Shown here: in pieces, positions 54,453-63,787 of the stretch
How the letters are laid out: each line of letters opens with the position of its first letter
Numbering within the stretch: position 1 is the stretch's first letter
Assembly: GCF_035189165.1 (NCBI RefSeq)
Contig: NZ_CP045246.1
Location: forward strand, 2,480,001 to 2,544,000
Direction: 5' to 3'
DNA length: 64,000 nucleotides
Origin: Arthrobacter sp. JZ12
GTDB lineage: Bacteria > Actinomycetota > Actinomycetes > Actinomycetales > Micrococcaceae
Notes under the pieces: model-generated
What the model was told of the DNA's origin: nothing
The model's database searches: none
The model's input: only the letters and a program-made list of their open reading frames with translations
Program-made: the position numbers and the translations under genes

Positions 54453-55088
54453 TTACTGCTGGGCGCGTGCGACGGCCTTGGCGACGTCCGGAGTCAATTT
54501 CGCCCCGGCGTCGGCTGCCGCCTGCAGCCGTACCGCCTGCTCCAGGGAGAGCCCGGCGAACAGCTGGCCGACTGTCACGCCGTGCTCCGGCCGGGATTCG
54601 ACGACAACTGCGTCCCCCGCCTCAATGTGTCCGCCCTTGATCACGCTCAGGTACGTACCCACCCGTCCGGCCGCGGCGAAGCGCTTCACCCAGCTCGGCT
54701 CCCCGATGAACCGGGCGAAGTTCATGCACGGCGTCCGGGTCTCGCTGACTTCAAGCAGGACGTCACCGATGCGCCAGCGCTCACCGATGACCGCGTGGGT
54801 GGCATCGATGCCCGAGACGCGGAGGTTCTCGCCGAACTTTCCGGGCACCATGTCTCTACCGAGCTCCGCTGACCAGTAGTCGGCGTCTTCCTGCGAGTAC
54901 GCGTAGAGGGCTTTGGTGGGACCGCCGTGGTGCTTCCGGCTCGCCTGGATGTCCCCGGTGAGGCCCAACGGATGAACCTTCACCGGACCGTCGACCGGGC
55001 GTTTGTCGATCGCCGTAACGCCCGTCGAGTCCTTCGTGGGTAGGAGGGCGTGCACGCGGCACACGGCAAGGAGGACACCGGAGGTCAT
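54453..55088 (-). CDS. MOSC domain-containing protein
   Basis: MOSC domains bind a sulfur or molybdenum-cofactor ligand and occur in YiiM-type reductases. The 211-residue protein has VHPLGLTGDIQASRKHHGGPTKALYAYSQEDADYWS (in part), with its GGPTKALYAY element, and a conserved cysteine in TRTPCMNFARFIG. The reaction is not defined. It ends upstream of the helicase promoter region. Confidence 0.9.
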   Translation of the reverse strand: MTSGVLLAVCRVHALLPTKDSTGVTAIDKRPVDGPVKVHPLGLTGDIQASRKHHGGPTKALYAYSQEDADYWSAELGRDMVPGKFGENLRVSGIDATHAVIGERWRIGDVLLEVSETRTPCMNFARFIGEPSWVKRFAAAGRVGTYLSVIKGGHIEAGDAVVVESRPEHGVTVGQLFAGLSLEQAVRLQAAADAGAKLTPDVAKAVARAQQ

Positions 55089-55149
55089 GCATCCAGCCTA
55101 CTGGCCGCCGAGGCAAGACCTGCTCAGCGGCCTGCTGGGCAGCCGGGCC

Positions 55150-56223
55150 CTACGCCGGCTGGTAGGCCGGATAGTCCGTGTAGCCTTCGGCGCCGGTGGT
55201 GTAGAACGTGGACATGTCCGGCTCGTTCTCGGGAAGGTTTTCCTTCCAGCGGCGGGCGAGGTCCGGGTTGGCAATGGCGGGGCGGCCGACGACGACGGCG
55301 TCAGCCAGGTTCTGCTCGATGAGTGAGAAGGCCTCGTCGCGGGTGGTGACGATGCCGAACCCGGTGTTGAGCAGGAACGCGCCGTCGAACTGGTTCCGCA
55401 GTTCCCGGACAAGCTCTCCGGACGGTTCCTTGTGCAGGACGCTGAGGTAGGCCAGCCCGAGGGGCGAGACGGCCTGCGTCAGGAGCGAGTAGGTCCGGAA
55501 AAGGTCGTCCCGGTCAAGCTCGGTTGCACCCTGAACGTTGTGCTCGGGCGAGATGCGCAGACCCACGCGCTCTGCTCCGATCGCCTCGGCGACTGCGGTC
55601 ACGACCTCGACGACGAAACGAATTCGGTTCTCGGGGGACCCGCCGTACCGGTCTTCGCGCTGGTTGGCTGACGGTGTGAGGAATTCGTGCAGGAGGTACC
55701 CGTTCGCACCGTGCAGTTCGACGCCGTCGAACCCCGCCTCGATCGCGTTAAGCGAGCCCTGGACGAACTCGGCGACAACACCCGAGAGCTCCTCCTCGGT
55801 GAGCGCATGCGGAACCGGGAACGGCTGCTTTCCCTTATAGGTGCGGGTCACGCCATCGATCGCGATGGCACTCGGCCCTACGACGGTGCGTCCGCCGTTG
55901 GTGTCCTGGTGGGTGACCCGGCCTGCGTGCATGACCTGGGCGAAGATGCGCCCGCCCTCGGCATGAACTGCGTCGGTCACGGCCGCCCAGCCTGCGATCT
56001 GCTCTCCAGTGACCAGTCCCGGCTGTCCCGGGAATCCCTGGCCGGCGTGGCTGGGGTAGGTTCCCTCACTGACGATCAGCCCAAGCGAGGCGCGCTGGCG
56101 GTAATGCTCGACGACCAGGGGACCCGGCACCCCGTCCTCGCCGGAGCGGCAACGGGTCAGCGGTGCCATGACCAGGCGGTTGGGCAGTTTCAGCTCGCCA
56201 ACGGTGATCGGTGAGAAGAGCAT
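55150..56223 (-). CDS. Old yellow enzyme-type ene-reductase (NemA-like)
   Basis: An FMN-dependent reductase of alpha,beta-unsaturated carbonyls. The 357-residue protein starts LFSPITVGELKLPNRLVMAPLTRCRS, has VELHGANGYLLHEFLTPSANQR with the substrate-binding His and Asn, and DRYGGSPENR. The ATG at 56223 follows AAAGGA. The natural substrate is unknown; many such enzymes reduce xenobiotic electrophiles. Confidence 0.94.
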   Translation of the reverse strand: MLFSPITVGELKLPNRLVMAPLTRCRSGEDGVPGPLVVEHYRQRASLGLIVSEGTYPSHAGQGFPGQPGLVTGEQIAGWAAVTDAVHAEGGRIFAQVMHAGRVTHQDTNGGRTVVGPSAIAIDGVTRTYKGKQPFPVPHALTEEELSGVVAEFVQGSLNAIEAGFDGVELHGANGYLLHEFLTPSANQREDRYGGSPENRIRFVVEVVTAVAEAIGAERVGLRISPEHNVQGATELDRDDLFRTYSLLTQAVSPLGLAYLSVLHKEPSGELVRELRNQFDGAFLLNTGFGIVTTRDEAFSLIEQNLADAVVVGRPAIANPDLARRWKENLPENEPDMSTFYTTGAEGYTDYPAYQPA

Positions 56224-56322
56224 GGGGGACGTCCTTTCGAAGAGGCTTCGTCCAGATGCAGCACCGTTACCCGGGCAACTATTCCGCGTGGGACAGGGAT
56301 CACACGTCCGGTTGGGCCGCTC

Positions 56323-57072
56323 TCAGGCCGAGAACCCGCCGTCGGCCTTCAGGAGCTGCCCGCTGACCCAGCGTCCGGGTTCGGACAGCAGAAAAGCGAC
56401 GACGGCGGCAACGTCCCTGGGTGTGCCCAACCGCCCTGTGGGCTGGCGTTCGGTCAGTGCCGTGCGGAGCTCAACGGACATCCATCCGGTATCAACCGGT
56501 CCGGGGTTCAAAGCGTTAGAGCTGATGTTGCGGTCCCCGAGCTCGCGGGCAGCCGCGATCGCAATGCGATCGAGGGCGCCCTTCGATGCGCCGTAGGGCA
56601 GGTTGAAGGCCGTGTGGTCACTGGTCAACGCAACGATGGCACCGCCGTCGTCCGGGCACTGGAGCGCGAAGGCGCGGATGAGCTGCCAGGATGCGCGGAC
56701 GTTCACTACGAAGTGCCGGTCGAAGCTCTCGACCGTTGTATCCAGGATGGAGGAGTCGACGCTTTCCGTGTGCGAGAGGACCAGGCCGGTCAGGGGCCCA
56801 AGGACGCCGGCGTCCTGAATCAACTTGTCCGGGACCGCCGGATCCTCCAGGTTCGCGGGCAGGAGCAGTACGCGGGAGCCTGACTCCTGCAACTCGGCTG
56901 CGAGCTCCTCCAGACCGGCTCCCGGCGCCGGTGTGGCGTTGACCCGCTCGTCGTACGGGTGCCAGTAGGACAGGGCGAGGTTCCAGCCGTCCGCTGCGAG
57001 CGCACGCGCTATCCCGGCGCCAATTCCAACGGTTCTGCCGACTCCTGTAATGAGTGCCGCCTTCTGTGCCAC
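56323..57072 (-). CDS. SDR family oxidoreductase
   Basis: An NAD(P)-dependent short-chain dehydrogenase. The 249-residue protein has the cofactor-binding ITGVGRTVGIGAGIA stretch near the N-terminus and the active-site YGASKGALDRIA (Tyr and Lys), with NALNPGPVDTGWM after it. The start is the GTG at 57072 (MAQKAALITGVG); frames further upstream run into the divergent promoter. Substrate unknown. Confidence 0.9.
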   Translation of the reverse strand: MAQKAALITGVGRTVGIGAGIARALAADGWNLALSYWHPYDERVNATPAPGAGLEELAAELQESGSRVLLLPANLEDPAVPDKLIQDAGVLGPLTGLVLSHTESVDSSILDTTVESFDRHFVVNVRASWQLIRAFALQCPDDGGAIVALTSDHTAFNLPYGASKGALDRIAIAAARELGDRNISSNALNPGPVDTGWMSVELRTALTERQPTGRLGTPRDVAAVVAFLLSEPGRWVSGQLLKADGGFSA

Positions 57073-57136
57073 CCGCCCAGTGTAGGCAGGCGGTAAGTTT
57101 GGCTGTGACCCAACCACCGCACCGGGAGGTCCACCC

Positions 57137-58309
57137 ATGACTGTCACCGCCATCATCAACGCCCACGTAGTTCCTGTTGAGGGGGAACCCTTCGACGGCA
57201 CGGTGGTGCTCGACAACGGAAAGATCGCCGCGCTGGGTGCGGACGTGGCCGCGCCGGAGGGGGCCGACGTCGTCGACGCCGCCGGCAAATGGCTGCTCCC
57301 CGGTTTCGTTGACGCGCATGTCCACCTGGGCACCCACGAGGAGGGCGAAGGCTGGGCCGGTGACGACACCAACGAGATGACCGACCCCGTGATGGCCGGT
57401 GTTCGCGCACTGGACGCCGTGAACCCGTTCGATCCCGGTTTCGACGACGCGCTGGCCGGCGGCGTGACCGCGGTGAACGTCAATCCGGGATCCGGCAACC
57501 CAATCGGCGGGCTCGCCGTGGCCATCCACACTCACGGTCGATACATCGAGGAGATGGTGCTCCGCTCCCCCAGCGGGCTGAAGTCCGCGCTCGGCGAGAA
57601 CCCCAAGCGCGTGTACGGAGAGAAGAAGCAGACTCCCTCCACGCGCCTCGGCACCGCCATGGTGATCCGCAAGGCCTTCATGGACGCGCAGAACTACATG
57701 GGCAAGGCAGACGAGAACGGGCGAGATCCGAGGCTGGAGGCCCTCGCCATGGTCCTTCGCCGCGAGATCCCGTGGCGGCAGCACGCGCACCGTGCCGATG
57801 ACATCGCTACGGCCCTGCGCATCGCGGACGAATTCGGCTACCAACTGGTCCTGGATCACGGAACCGAAGCGCACCTGCTGGCCGATGTGCTGGCGGAACG
57901 CGGAATTCCCGTGCTCATCGGCCCCCTGTTCACCACCAAATCGAAGGTGGAACTTCGCGGCCGCTCCATGGCCAACCCGGGGAAGCTTGCCGCTGCGGGT
58001 GTCGAGATTTCAATCATCACCGACCACCCGGTCATCCCGATCAACTTCCTCGTCCACCAGGCCACCCTCTCTGTGAAGGAGGGTCTCGACCGGGAGACGG
58101 CGCTGCGCTCAATCAGCATCAATCCGGCGAAGGTGCTTGGCCTGGACGGGCGGATTGGTTCCCTCGAGCAGGGCAAGGATGCCGACGTCGTTCTGTGGAG
58201 CGGTGATCCGCTGGATGTGATGCAGCGGGCGCTCAAGGTGTGGATCGGCGGCAAAGAGGTCTACCGCTACGACGAGGACGCGCGCACCGGCGTCGTCGCT
58301 CCCCGCTGA
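57137..58309 (+). CDS. Amidohydrolase (imidazolonepropionase-like)
   Basis: A metal-dependent hydrolase of the amidohydrolase superfamily. The 390-residue protein has the metal-binding GFVDAHVHLG, a histidine in QHAHRADDIATAL, LDHGTEAHLLADVL, and the metal-binding aspartate in SIITDHPVIP, then SINPAKVLGLDGRIGSLEQGKDADVVLW. The ATG follows GGGAGG. The substrate is unclear; it is not a complete histidine-degradation context. Confidence 0.88.
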   Translation: MTVTAIINAHVVPVEGEPFDGTVVLDNGKIAALGADVAAPEGADVVDAAGKWLLPGFVDAHVHLGTHEEGEGWAGDDTNEMTDPVMAGVRALDAVNPFDPGFDDALAGGVTAVNVNPGSGNPIGGLAVAIHTHGRYIEEMVLRSPSGLKSALGENPKRVYGEKKQTPSTRLGTAMVIRKAFMDAQNYMGKADENGRDPRLEALAMVLRREIPWRQHAHRADDIATALRIADEFGYQLVLDHGTEAHLLADVLAERGIPVLIGPLFTTKSKVELRGRSMANPGKLAAAGVEISIITDHPVIPINFLVHQATLSVKEGLDRETALRSISINPAKVLGLDGRIGSLEQGKDADVVLWSGDPLDVMQRALKVWIGGKEVYRYDEDARTGVVAPR

Positions 58310-58312
58310 CCC

Positions 58313-58765
58313 ATGGCGCGAACTCCCAGCACGCCCCTTCCGCGGCGACCCCTGACCATCCGGGCAGCAATCGCCGTGGAGGTACTGGTCAGTATCCTTT
58401 TCCTGATTGCCGGGGGGTCGTTCCTGATCTCCGGGCTGACCCAGGAGATCGACCGCACCGGGCTGATCGGGCTGGCGGCCCTGATGGGCGGAATCGCCAT
58501 CATCCAACTGGTGCTGGTGGTTGGTCTAGCCCGTGGCCGACGCGGTGCGCGGGAACTGCTGACCACGATCGGCCTCATCGTCGGCGTGCCGATCCTGGTC
58601 CGCCGCACCCCCGGGCTTTCAGTGGTGTGCATTGTCATGCTGCTGGGGGTGGTGCTGATGTGGCTTCCGACGTCGGGAGCCTGGTTCCAGCGGATTCACC
58701 CCAAGCCGCAGAACAAGTGGGTCCGGCTCGCAAGCCGGACCGCCAGCCCGTTCCGGAAGCGCTGA
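58313..58765 (+). CDS. Membrane protein of unknown function
   Basis: The 150-residue protein has four hydrophobic stretches (about 20-44, 54-74, 80-98, 100-118) and a basic tail. It starts 3 nt after the amidohydrolase stop, so it is co-transcribed. An inverted repeat in its last codons (58721-58728 with 58733-58740) could help end the transcript against the converging gene. Family not recognised. Confidence 0.75.
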   Translation: MARTPSTPLPRRPLTIRAAIAVEVLVSILFLIAGGSFLISGLTQEIDRTGLIGLAALMGGIAIIQLVLVVGLARGRRGARELLTTIGLIVGVPILVRRTPGLSVVCIVMLLGVVLMWLPTSGAWFQRIHPKPQNKWVRLASRTASPFRKR

Positions 58766-58771
58766 GCCGGA

Positions 58772-59362
58772 TCAGCTAGCTGCAGTCCAGCGCGGGTCCC
58801 GTCCGCTGAGCGCGATGACCCGCTCCAAATCTGTGGCACCCTCCGGAACCGGTAAGGCGGGACCGAACAGCCCCTCCCGGGACTGCCCGGGCTGCGACAT
58901 CTCCTCCACGAACCAGGTTGCGGCGCCCAGGGCCCCCGCGTCGACCTCGAACGGCTGGCCGGTTGCACGGGCGAGGTCCCAGCCGTGGATCGCCAACTCG
59001 TCCGCGGCGACCAGACCTGCCACCGAGCCCGGGAGGTCGATACCTCCTGCCTGGGTCATCCCTTCCCAGGCCTCCGGAGATTCCCACGCCCTGGCCATGG
59101 CCTCGAGCTGCGCCTGGATCCGCAGCCGCCATCCGGCTTCGAGGGCGGGCGGTTTTGAGCCGGTGGGAGCTGCAGTCAGCGGCCCCAGGTTCTTCTGTGC
59201 GGCAGCGGTGAACGCTTGTGACAGGCCGTCTATGTGCTGCAGAAGGACCTCCACGCTGTATTCCTCGCAGGGAGTTTTGCCCGCAAGCTGCTCGTCCCTG
59301 ACTCCCTGCACCAGGGCAGCCAGACGAGCGGCCGCCGGCCCAAGCTCAACCCGGTTGTCCAT
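58772..59362 (-). CDS. TIGR03086-type protein (mycothiol-dependent enzyme-like)
   Basis: The 196-residue protein fits the DinB-like/mycothiol maleylpyruvate isomerase fold: RLAALVQGVRDEQLAGKTPCEEYSVEVLLQHIDGL (in part), with the metal-binding histidine in LLQHIDGL, and DELAIHGWDLARATGQPF with a second histidine. Enzymes of this fold can use mycothiol as cofactor or bind metal, and mycothiol is made here (mshD). Activity unknown. Confidence 0.88.
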   Translation of the reverse strand: MDNRVELGPAAARLAALVQGVRDEQLAGKTPCEEYSVEVLLQHIDGLSQAFTAAAQKNLGPLTAAPTGSKPPALEAGWRLRIQAQLEAMARAWESPEAWEGMTQAGGIDLPGSVAGLVAADELAIHGWDLARATGQPFEVDAGALGAATWFVEEMSQPGQSREGLFGPALPVPEGATDLERVIALSGRDPRWTAAS

Positions 59363-59407
59363 GCCGACCAGTATGCCGGGGAAACCGGGTTCTGTTGAGG
59401 GGTTCGG

Positions 59408-60562
59408 CTAGAGCTTCCCGAAGGCCCGCTCGAGGTCGGCGATCAAATCCTCGACGTCCTCAATGCCCACCGAAAGACGAACCAGGTTCTCCGGGACGGC
59501 AAGTTCGGTGCCCTTGACCGAAGCGTGCGTCATGTCCGAGGGATAGTTCATGAGCGACTCGATGCCGCCCAACGACTCGGCAAGGGTGAACAGCTCGGTC
59601 GATTCCGCTACGGTGCGCGCAGCCTGCTCGCCGCCCTTGAAGGAGACCGAGATCATGCCGCCGAAGTTCCTCATCTGGCGGGCAGCGAGCTCATGTCCGG
59701 GGTGGTCGGGCAGACCCGGGTAGTAGACGCGCTCCACCTCGTCCCGGCTGGAAAGCCACTGTGCAATGGCAAGCGCATTGGAACTGTGACGGTCCATCCG
59801 TACGCCGAGCGTCTTTAGGCCGCGGGTGGTGAGCCATGCTTCCATGGGTGCGGAAACCGCGCCGACCGCGAACTGGATGAATCCCACCTTCTCGGCCAGT
59901 TCGGCGTCGTTCAGCACGACGGCGCCACCGCTCGCATCGGAATGGCCGCCAATGTACTTGGTGGTGGAATGGACCACCACGTCGGCGCCTAAGGCCAACG
60001 GCTGCTGCAGGTAGGGGCTCGCGAAAGTGTTGTCGACCACGAGCAGTGCTCCGGCCTTTTTGGCCAGGTCCGCAATGGCAGCGATGTCGGTGATCTTCAT
60101 CATCGGATTCGACGGCGTCTCAACCCAGACCATGCGGGTGCTACCTGCTCCGATGGCGGCTTCCACGGCATCGAGGTCCGACATGTCGACGGCGGAATTG
60201 GTGATTCCCCACTCGGACAGCACGCGGTTGATCAGACGGTAGGTTCCGCCGTAAGCATCGTTGCCGAGCACGATGTGGTCTCCGGGACGGAGTGCGGCGC
60301 GGATCAGTGCGTCCTCGGCGGCCAGACCCGAGGAGAAGCTGAAGGCATACTCCGCTCCCTCGAGCGCGGCGAGCTGAGCCTGGAGCGAATCGCGGGTGGG
60401 GTTGGTGCCGCGCCCGTACTCGTACCCGTTGCGCAGCTGGCCAATGCCGTCCTGGGCGAAGGTGGTGGTCTGGTACAGCGGCGGGATGACCGCACCGGTG
60501 GTGGGGTCCGGGTTCTGTCCGGCGTGGACTGCCCGGGTGTTGAAGCCGTTTCCTGAAGTCAC
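59408..60562 (-). CDS. metB: Cystathionine gamma-synthase/lyase
   Basis: A PLP enzyme that makes or cleaves cystathionine. The 384-residue protein has QTTTFAQDG, SGLAAEDAL, and the PLP lysine Lys202 in HSTTKYIGGHSDASGG. I chose the GTG at 60562, since GAGAGGTGAG lies 7 nt upstream; a GTG 4 codons earlier has no room for a ribosome site. It follows cbs by about 25 nt, so a gamma-lyase role in reverse transsulfuration is possible. Confidence 0.94.
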   Translation of the reverse strand: MTSGNGFNTRAVHAGQNPDPTTGAVIPPLYQTTTFAQDGIGQLRNGYEYGRGTNPTRDSLQAQLAALEGAEYAFSFSSGLAAEDALIRAALRPGDHIVLGNDAYGGTYRLINRVLSEWGITNSAVDMSDLDAVEAAIGAGSTRMVWVETPSNPMMKITDIAAIADLAKKAGALLVVDNTFASPYLQQPLALGADVVVHSTTKYIGGHSDASGGAVVLNDAELAEKVGFIQFAVGAVSAPMEAWLTTRGLKTLGVRMDRHSSNALAIAQWLSSRDEVERVYYPGLPDHPGHELAARQMRNFGGMISVSFKGGEQAARTVAESTELFTLAESLGGIESLMNYPSDMTHASVKGTELAVPENLVRLSVGIEDVEDLIADLERAFGKL

Positions 60563-60587
60563 TACGTTGCTCACCTCTCGAAGTGGT

Positions 60588-61964
60588 TTAGCTGCTCAGG
60601 TAAGTCAGCAGGTCGTGTCGCGTAAGTATTCCCACCGGAGCGCCGACGAAGGTCACCATGAGGGTATCGCTGTGCTGCAGCCGTTCCCGCGCAGTGGTCA
60701 CGGATTCCAGCGAGCCGATGATGGGCATCCGCTCCCCCATGTGCTCGGAGATCTTGTCGGTCAGCTTCGCGGTGCCGTGGAAAATCTTCTCGGTGAGCAG
60801 GCGCTCATCGACCGATCCGAGCACCTCGCCCATCACCACCGGCGGTTCCTGGGACAGCACCGGAATATTGGAGACGCCGTACTCATTCATGATCGCAATG
60901 ACGTCACGTACGGTTTCGTTCGGGTGGGTGTGGACGAGGTCGGGCAACGAGCCGTTCTTCGACCGGAGCACTTCGCCGACGGTTGCCTCATCGCCGCTGT
61001 CCATGAAGCCGTAGGACTTCATCCAGTCGTCATTGAAGATCTTGCCCAGGTAGCCACGACCGCTGTCGGGCAGGAGCACGACGACGACGTCGTCCTCGGT
61101 CAGGTCCTTCGCCGCCCGCAGGGCGGCCACCACCGCCATGCCCGAGGAGCCGCCAACCAGGAGACCCTCCTCCCGGGCGAGCCTGCGGGTCATGGCGAAG
61201 CTGTCGGCGTCGTTCACGGGAATGATCTCGTCAGGAACGGAAGGATCGTAGGCGTCGGGCCACATGTCCTCCCCGACGCCCTCGACAAAGTAGGGGCGGC
61301 CGGTGCCGCCGGAGTAGACCGATCCCTCCGGGTCCGCGCCGATGACCTGCACCGGTCCAGACTCACGGTCCTTCGAGATGTCCTTGAGATAGCGTCCGGT
61401 GCCGCTGATGGTGCCGCCGGTTCCGACACCGGTGACGAAGTGGGTGATCCTGCCGTCAGTGTCATTCCAGATCTCCGGGCCGGTGCTCTCATAGTGGCTG
61501 AGCGGTCCGTTGGGGTTGGAGAACTGGTCGGGTTTGAAGGCGCCGGGTATCTCGCGGGTGAGCCGATCTGACACGCCGTAGTACGACTGCGGGCTGTCCG
61601 GCGCCACGGCGGTGGGCGTGACGACGACTTCTGCCCCGTAGGCGGCCAGCACGTTCCGCTTGTCCACACCGACCTTGTCAGGGACCACGAAGATGCACTT
61701 GTAGCCGCGCTGCTGCGCCACGAGCGCCAGTCCCACTCCGGTGTTGCCGGATGTGGGCTCGATGATGGTGCCGCCGGGCTTGAGCTTCCCCTCACGCTCA
61801 GCCGCTTCGATGATCTTTACCGCGATGCGGTCCTTCACCGAACCGCCCGGGTTGATGTATTCCACCTTCACCAGAACCGTTGCGGCAATCCCCTGGGTGA
61901 CCTTGTTGAGCTTGACGAGCGGAGTGTTGCCGATCAGATCCACAACGGAGTTGGCGAATTTCAT
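60588..61964 (-). CDS. cbs: Cystathionine beta-synthase
   Basis: CBS joins serine (or O-acetylserine) and homocysteine into cystathionine. The 458-residue protein has a PLP domain with Lys44 in GGSVKDRIAVK and TSGNTGVGLALVA, and two C-terminal CBS domains (from about residue 335, HTHPNETVRDVIAIMNEYGVSNIPV, in part), as in regulated CBS. The ATG at 61964 (MKFANSVVDLIGNTPLV) begins the family sequence. metB follows directly. Confidence 0.95.
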   Translation of the reverse strand: MKFANSVVDLIGNTPLVKLNKVTQGIAATVLVKVEYINPGGSVKDRIAVKIIEAAEREGKLKPGGTIIEPTSGNTGVGLALVAQQRGYKCIFVVPDKVGVDKRNVLAAYGAEVVVTPTAVAPDSPQSYYGVSDRLTREIPGAFKPDQFSNPNGPLSHYESTGPEIWNDTDGRITHFVTGVGTGGTISGTGRYLKDISKDRESGPVQVIGADPEGSVYSGGTGRPYFVEGVGEDMWPDAYDPSVPDEIIPVNDADSFAMTRRLAREEGLLVGGSSGMAVVAALRAAKDLTEDDVVVVLLPDSGRGYLGKIFNDDWMKSYGFMDSGDEATVGEVLRSKNGSLPDLVHTHPNETVRDVIAIMNEYGVSNIPVLSQEPPVVMGEVLGSVDERLLTEKIFHGTAKLTDKISEHMGERMPIIGSLESVTTARERLQHSDTLMVTFVGAPVGILTRHDLLTYLSS

Positions 61965-62052
61965 GATTAACAAGTTACCGTGCGGTTCCGACGCTCTCCC
62001 GCCTCCCGATGGCATGCCGAAAGCGTCACCCGTGCGTGGGAGCATTAATGCC

Positions 62053-63015
62053 ATGACCCTCACCGCCTCCATGCCCGCCGCGTTATCGGCTGAGTGGGAG
62101 CCGGTGGGCGCTTATTCGCTCCGTGCATCGCTGAACCCACTCCAGTGCGGCCCGCGTGATCCGACCGTAGTTTTCGCCGACGGGGCTGTGTGGCTGGCCT
62201 TCCGGAACGACGACGGCGCCGCCACCCTACGGCTCACTCAGCGGGGATCGCTACGCTCATCCGTTGTGCATGCGACCGCGTGGGGCCCCGGGGCGGCTCC
62301 GGCTGTGGAATGTGTGCCCCGACTGATCGGGCTGTTCGATGACTGGGACGCCTTTGACTCCCCGGAGTATCAGGAGCGCCTGCCGGAGCTGGCCCGCAAG
62401 GGCCGCTATCTTCAGCCGGGCCTGAGGCTGCCTGCCACGGGAAGGATGCTGGACGCCGTCGTGCGCGTCATTCTGGAGCAAAAAGTGACCGGGCTCGAGG
62501 CCAAGCGCGCCTGGCGGTACCTGGTGACCCGCTTCGGCGATCCGGCACCGGCTGCGCGAGGCGCTCCGCGGCAGCTGAGACTGCCACCGACGCCCGAGCA
62601 GTGGCGGCGGGTTCCGTCCTGGGAGTGGCACCGGGCGGGGGTTGATTCGAAGCGGTCGGCAGCCGCGCTGCGGGCTGCCGGAGTCGCGTCAGGCCTTGAG
62701 CGGTTGGCCGCTCTTGATGCCGCCGGCGTCCACGCGGGGCTGTGTTCGATTCCGGGGATCGGTGTGTGGACCGCGGCCGAGGTTCTGCAGCGCACCCATG
62801 GCTGCCCGGACTCCATTTCGGTGGGCGACTTCCATTTGGCGGCATTTGTCGGTGCGGCGCTGACCGGGAGGCGTACAGACGACGCCGGGATGCTCGAGCT
62901 ACTTGAACCGTGGGCCGGGCAGCGCCAACGCGTGGTGCGCATGCTGTACGCGAGCGGTTTTCGGAAGCAGGCGTTCGGACCGCGGCTGTCGCCGGAGGAC
63001 CACCGGCGGCGTTAG
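62053..63015 (+). CDS. DNA-3-methyladenine glycosylase-like protein (AlkA type)
   Basis: A helix-hairpin-helix glycosylase that would remove alkylated bases. The 320-residue protein has the HhH-GPD region LCSIPGIGVWTAAEVLQRT and the catalytic aspartate in ISVGDFHLAAF, followed by PWAGQRQRVVRML. The ATG at 62053 is chosen over upstream starts that lie within the cbs promoter. It is divergent from cbs. Confidence 0.9.
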   Translation: MTLTASMPAALSAEWEPVGAYSLRASLNPLQCGPRDPTVVFADGAVWLAFRNDDGAATLRLTQRGSLRSSVVHATAWGPGAAPAVECVPRLIGLFDDWDAFDSPEYQERLPELARKGRYLQPGLRLPATGRMLDAVVRVILEQKVTGLEAKRAWRYLVTRFGDPAPAARGAPRQLRLPPTPEQWRRVPSWEWHRAGVDSKRSAAALRAAGVASGLERLAALDAAGVHAGLCSIPGIGVWTAAEVLQRTHGCPDSISVGDFHLAAFVGAALTGRRTDDAGMLELLEPWAGQRQRVVRMLYASGFRKQAFGPRLSPEDHRRR

Positions 63016-63173
63016 GCCCGAACCGGCCGTGCCAGTTTGCTCATCTTCTGCGTCTTTGTCTTAGGCATTGAACCGAGACGGTGCTGGGTCGCTGGGCCTT
63101 GGTGGCGCAGGGCTCCAGGGAAGTTGAGCAATCCGGCCCGCCCGCGAGTCAGAACCGGCGCCGCGAGCACGCA

Positions 63174-63216
63174 CGAAGGCCCCGGGTCCCGACGTGATCG
63201 GGAACCGGGGCCTTCG
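63174..63216. terminator. Hairpin between the glycosylase and thioredoxin genes
   Basis: A 12-bp outer stem (63174-63185 with 63205-63216) extends into a 6-bp inner stem (63187-63192 with 63198-63203). No T-run follows, but it lies between the converging stops and probably ends both transcripts. Confidence 0.65.
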
Positions 63217-63242
63217 ATAAAACCTGCTACGCCAAAAGCCTG

Positions 63243-63635
63243 TTACGCCTGCGCCTGACCGTCAGCCTTGGCCTTGGCCTGCTGCTCGGCCACCTGGGCG
63301 TGAACTTCCTTCATGTCCAGGGCCTTCACTGCCTCAACCAGCTCGCTGAACTGGCTGTTGTTCAGTGCACCCGGCTGCGAAAACACGAGCACCTTCTCGC
63401 GGAACGCCATCAGAGTGGGAATCGAGGTGATACCTGCAGCTGCGGCGAGCGACTGCTCGGCTTCGGTGTCCACCTTCGCGAAGGTGACGTCGGCGTGCTG
63501 CTGGGACACGGCGTCGTACACGGGAGCAAACTGCTTGCACGGGCCGCACCAGTCAGCCCAGAAATCCACGAACACGATGTCGTTCGATTCGATGGTCTCA
63601 GGGAAGGTTGCCTCGGTGATGTCAATGGTTGCCAT
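63243..63635 (-). CDS. trxA: Thioredoxin
   Basis: Thioredoxin reduces protein disulfides with electrons from thioredoxin reductase. The 130-residue protein has the active site WCGPCK (Cys30, Cys33) and the cis-proline motif SIPTLMAF. A C-terminal extension of about 25 residues rich in Ala, Gln and Lys (AEQQAKAKADGQAQA) goes beyond the usual fold end. The ATG is at 63635. Confidence 0.95.
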   Translation of the reverse strand: MATIDITEATFPETIESNDIVFVDFWADWCGPCKQFAPVYDAVSQQHADVTFAKVDTEAEQSLAAAAGITSIPTLMAFREKVLVFSQPGALNNSQFSELVEAVKALDMKEVHAQVAEQQAKAKADGQAQA

Positions 63636-63787
63636 ACCGTCACGCTAACGAGTTTCGGGGCGAATGTCGCCTCCTGTTCGCTCAGCGCGAGGGTGCTTGG
63701 TACAACAGCGTACCGATCGGGCAGCTGACGCAGGAGCCGATGCGGAGCATACTAAAACCTTCGAGGGGTTTCAGGGGAGGACCAGCG

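Noticed and set aside
54227..54640. Plus-strand frame across the helicase upstream gap
   Set aside because: It lies partly antisense to the MOSC gene and has no ribosome site or family sequence.
63016..63242. Possible small gene between the glycosylase and thioredoxin genes
   Set aside because: The only open frame runs through the terminator hairpin and into the antisense of trxA.
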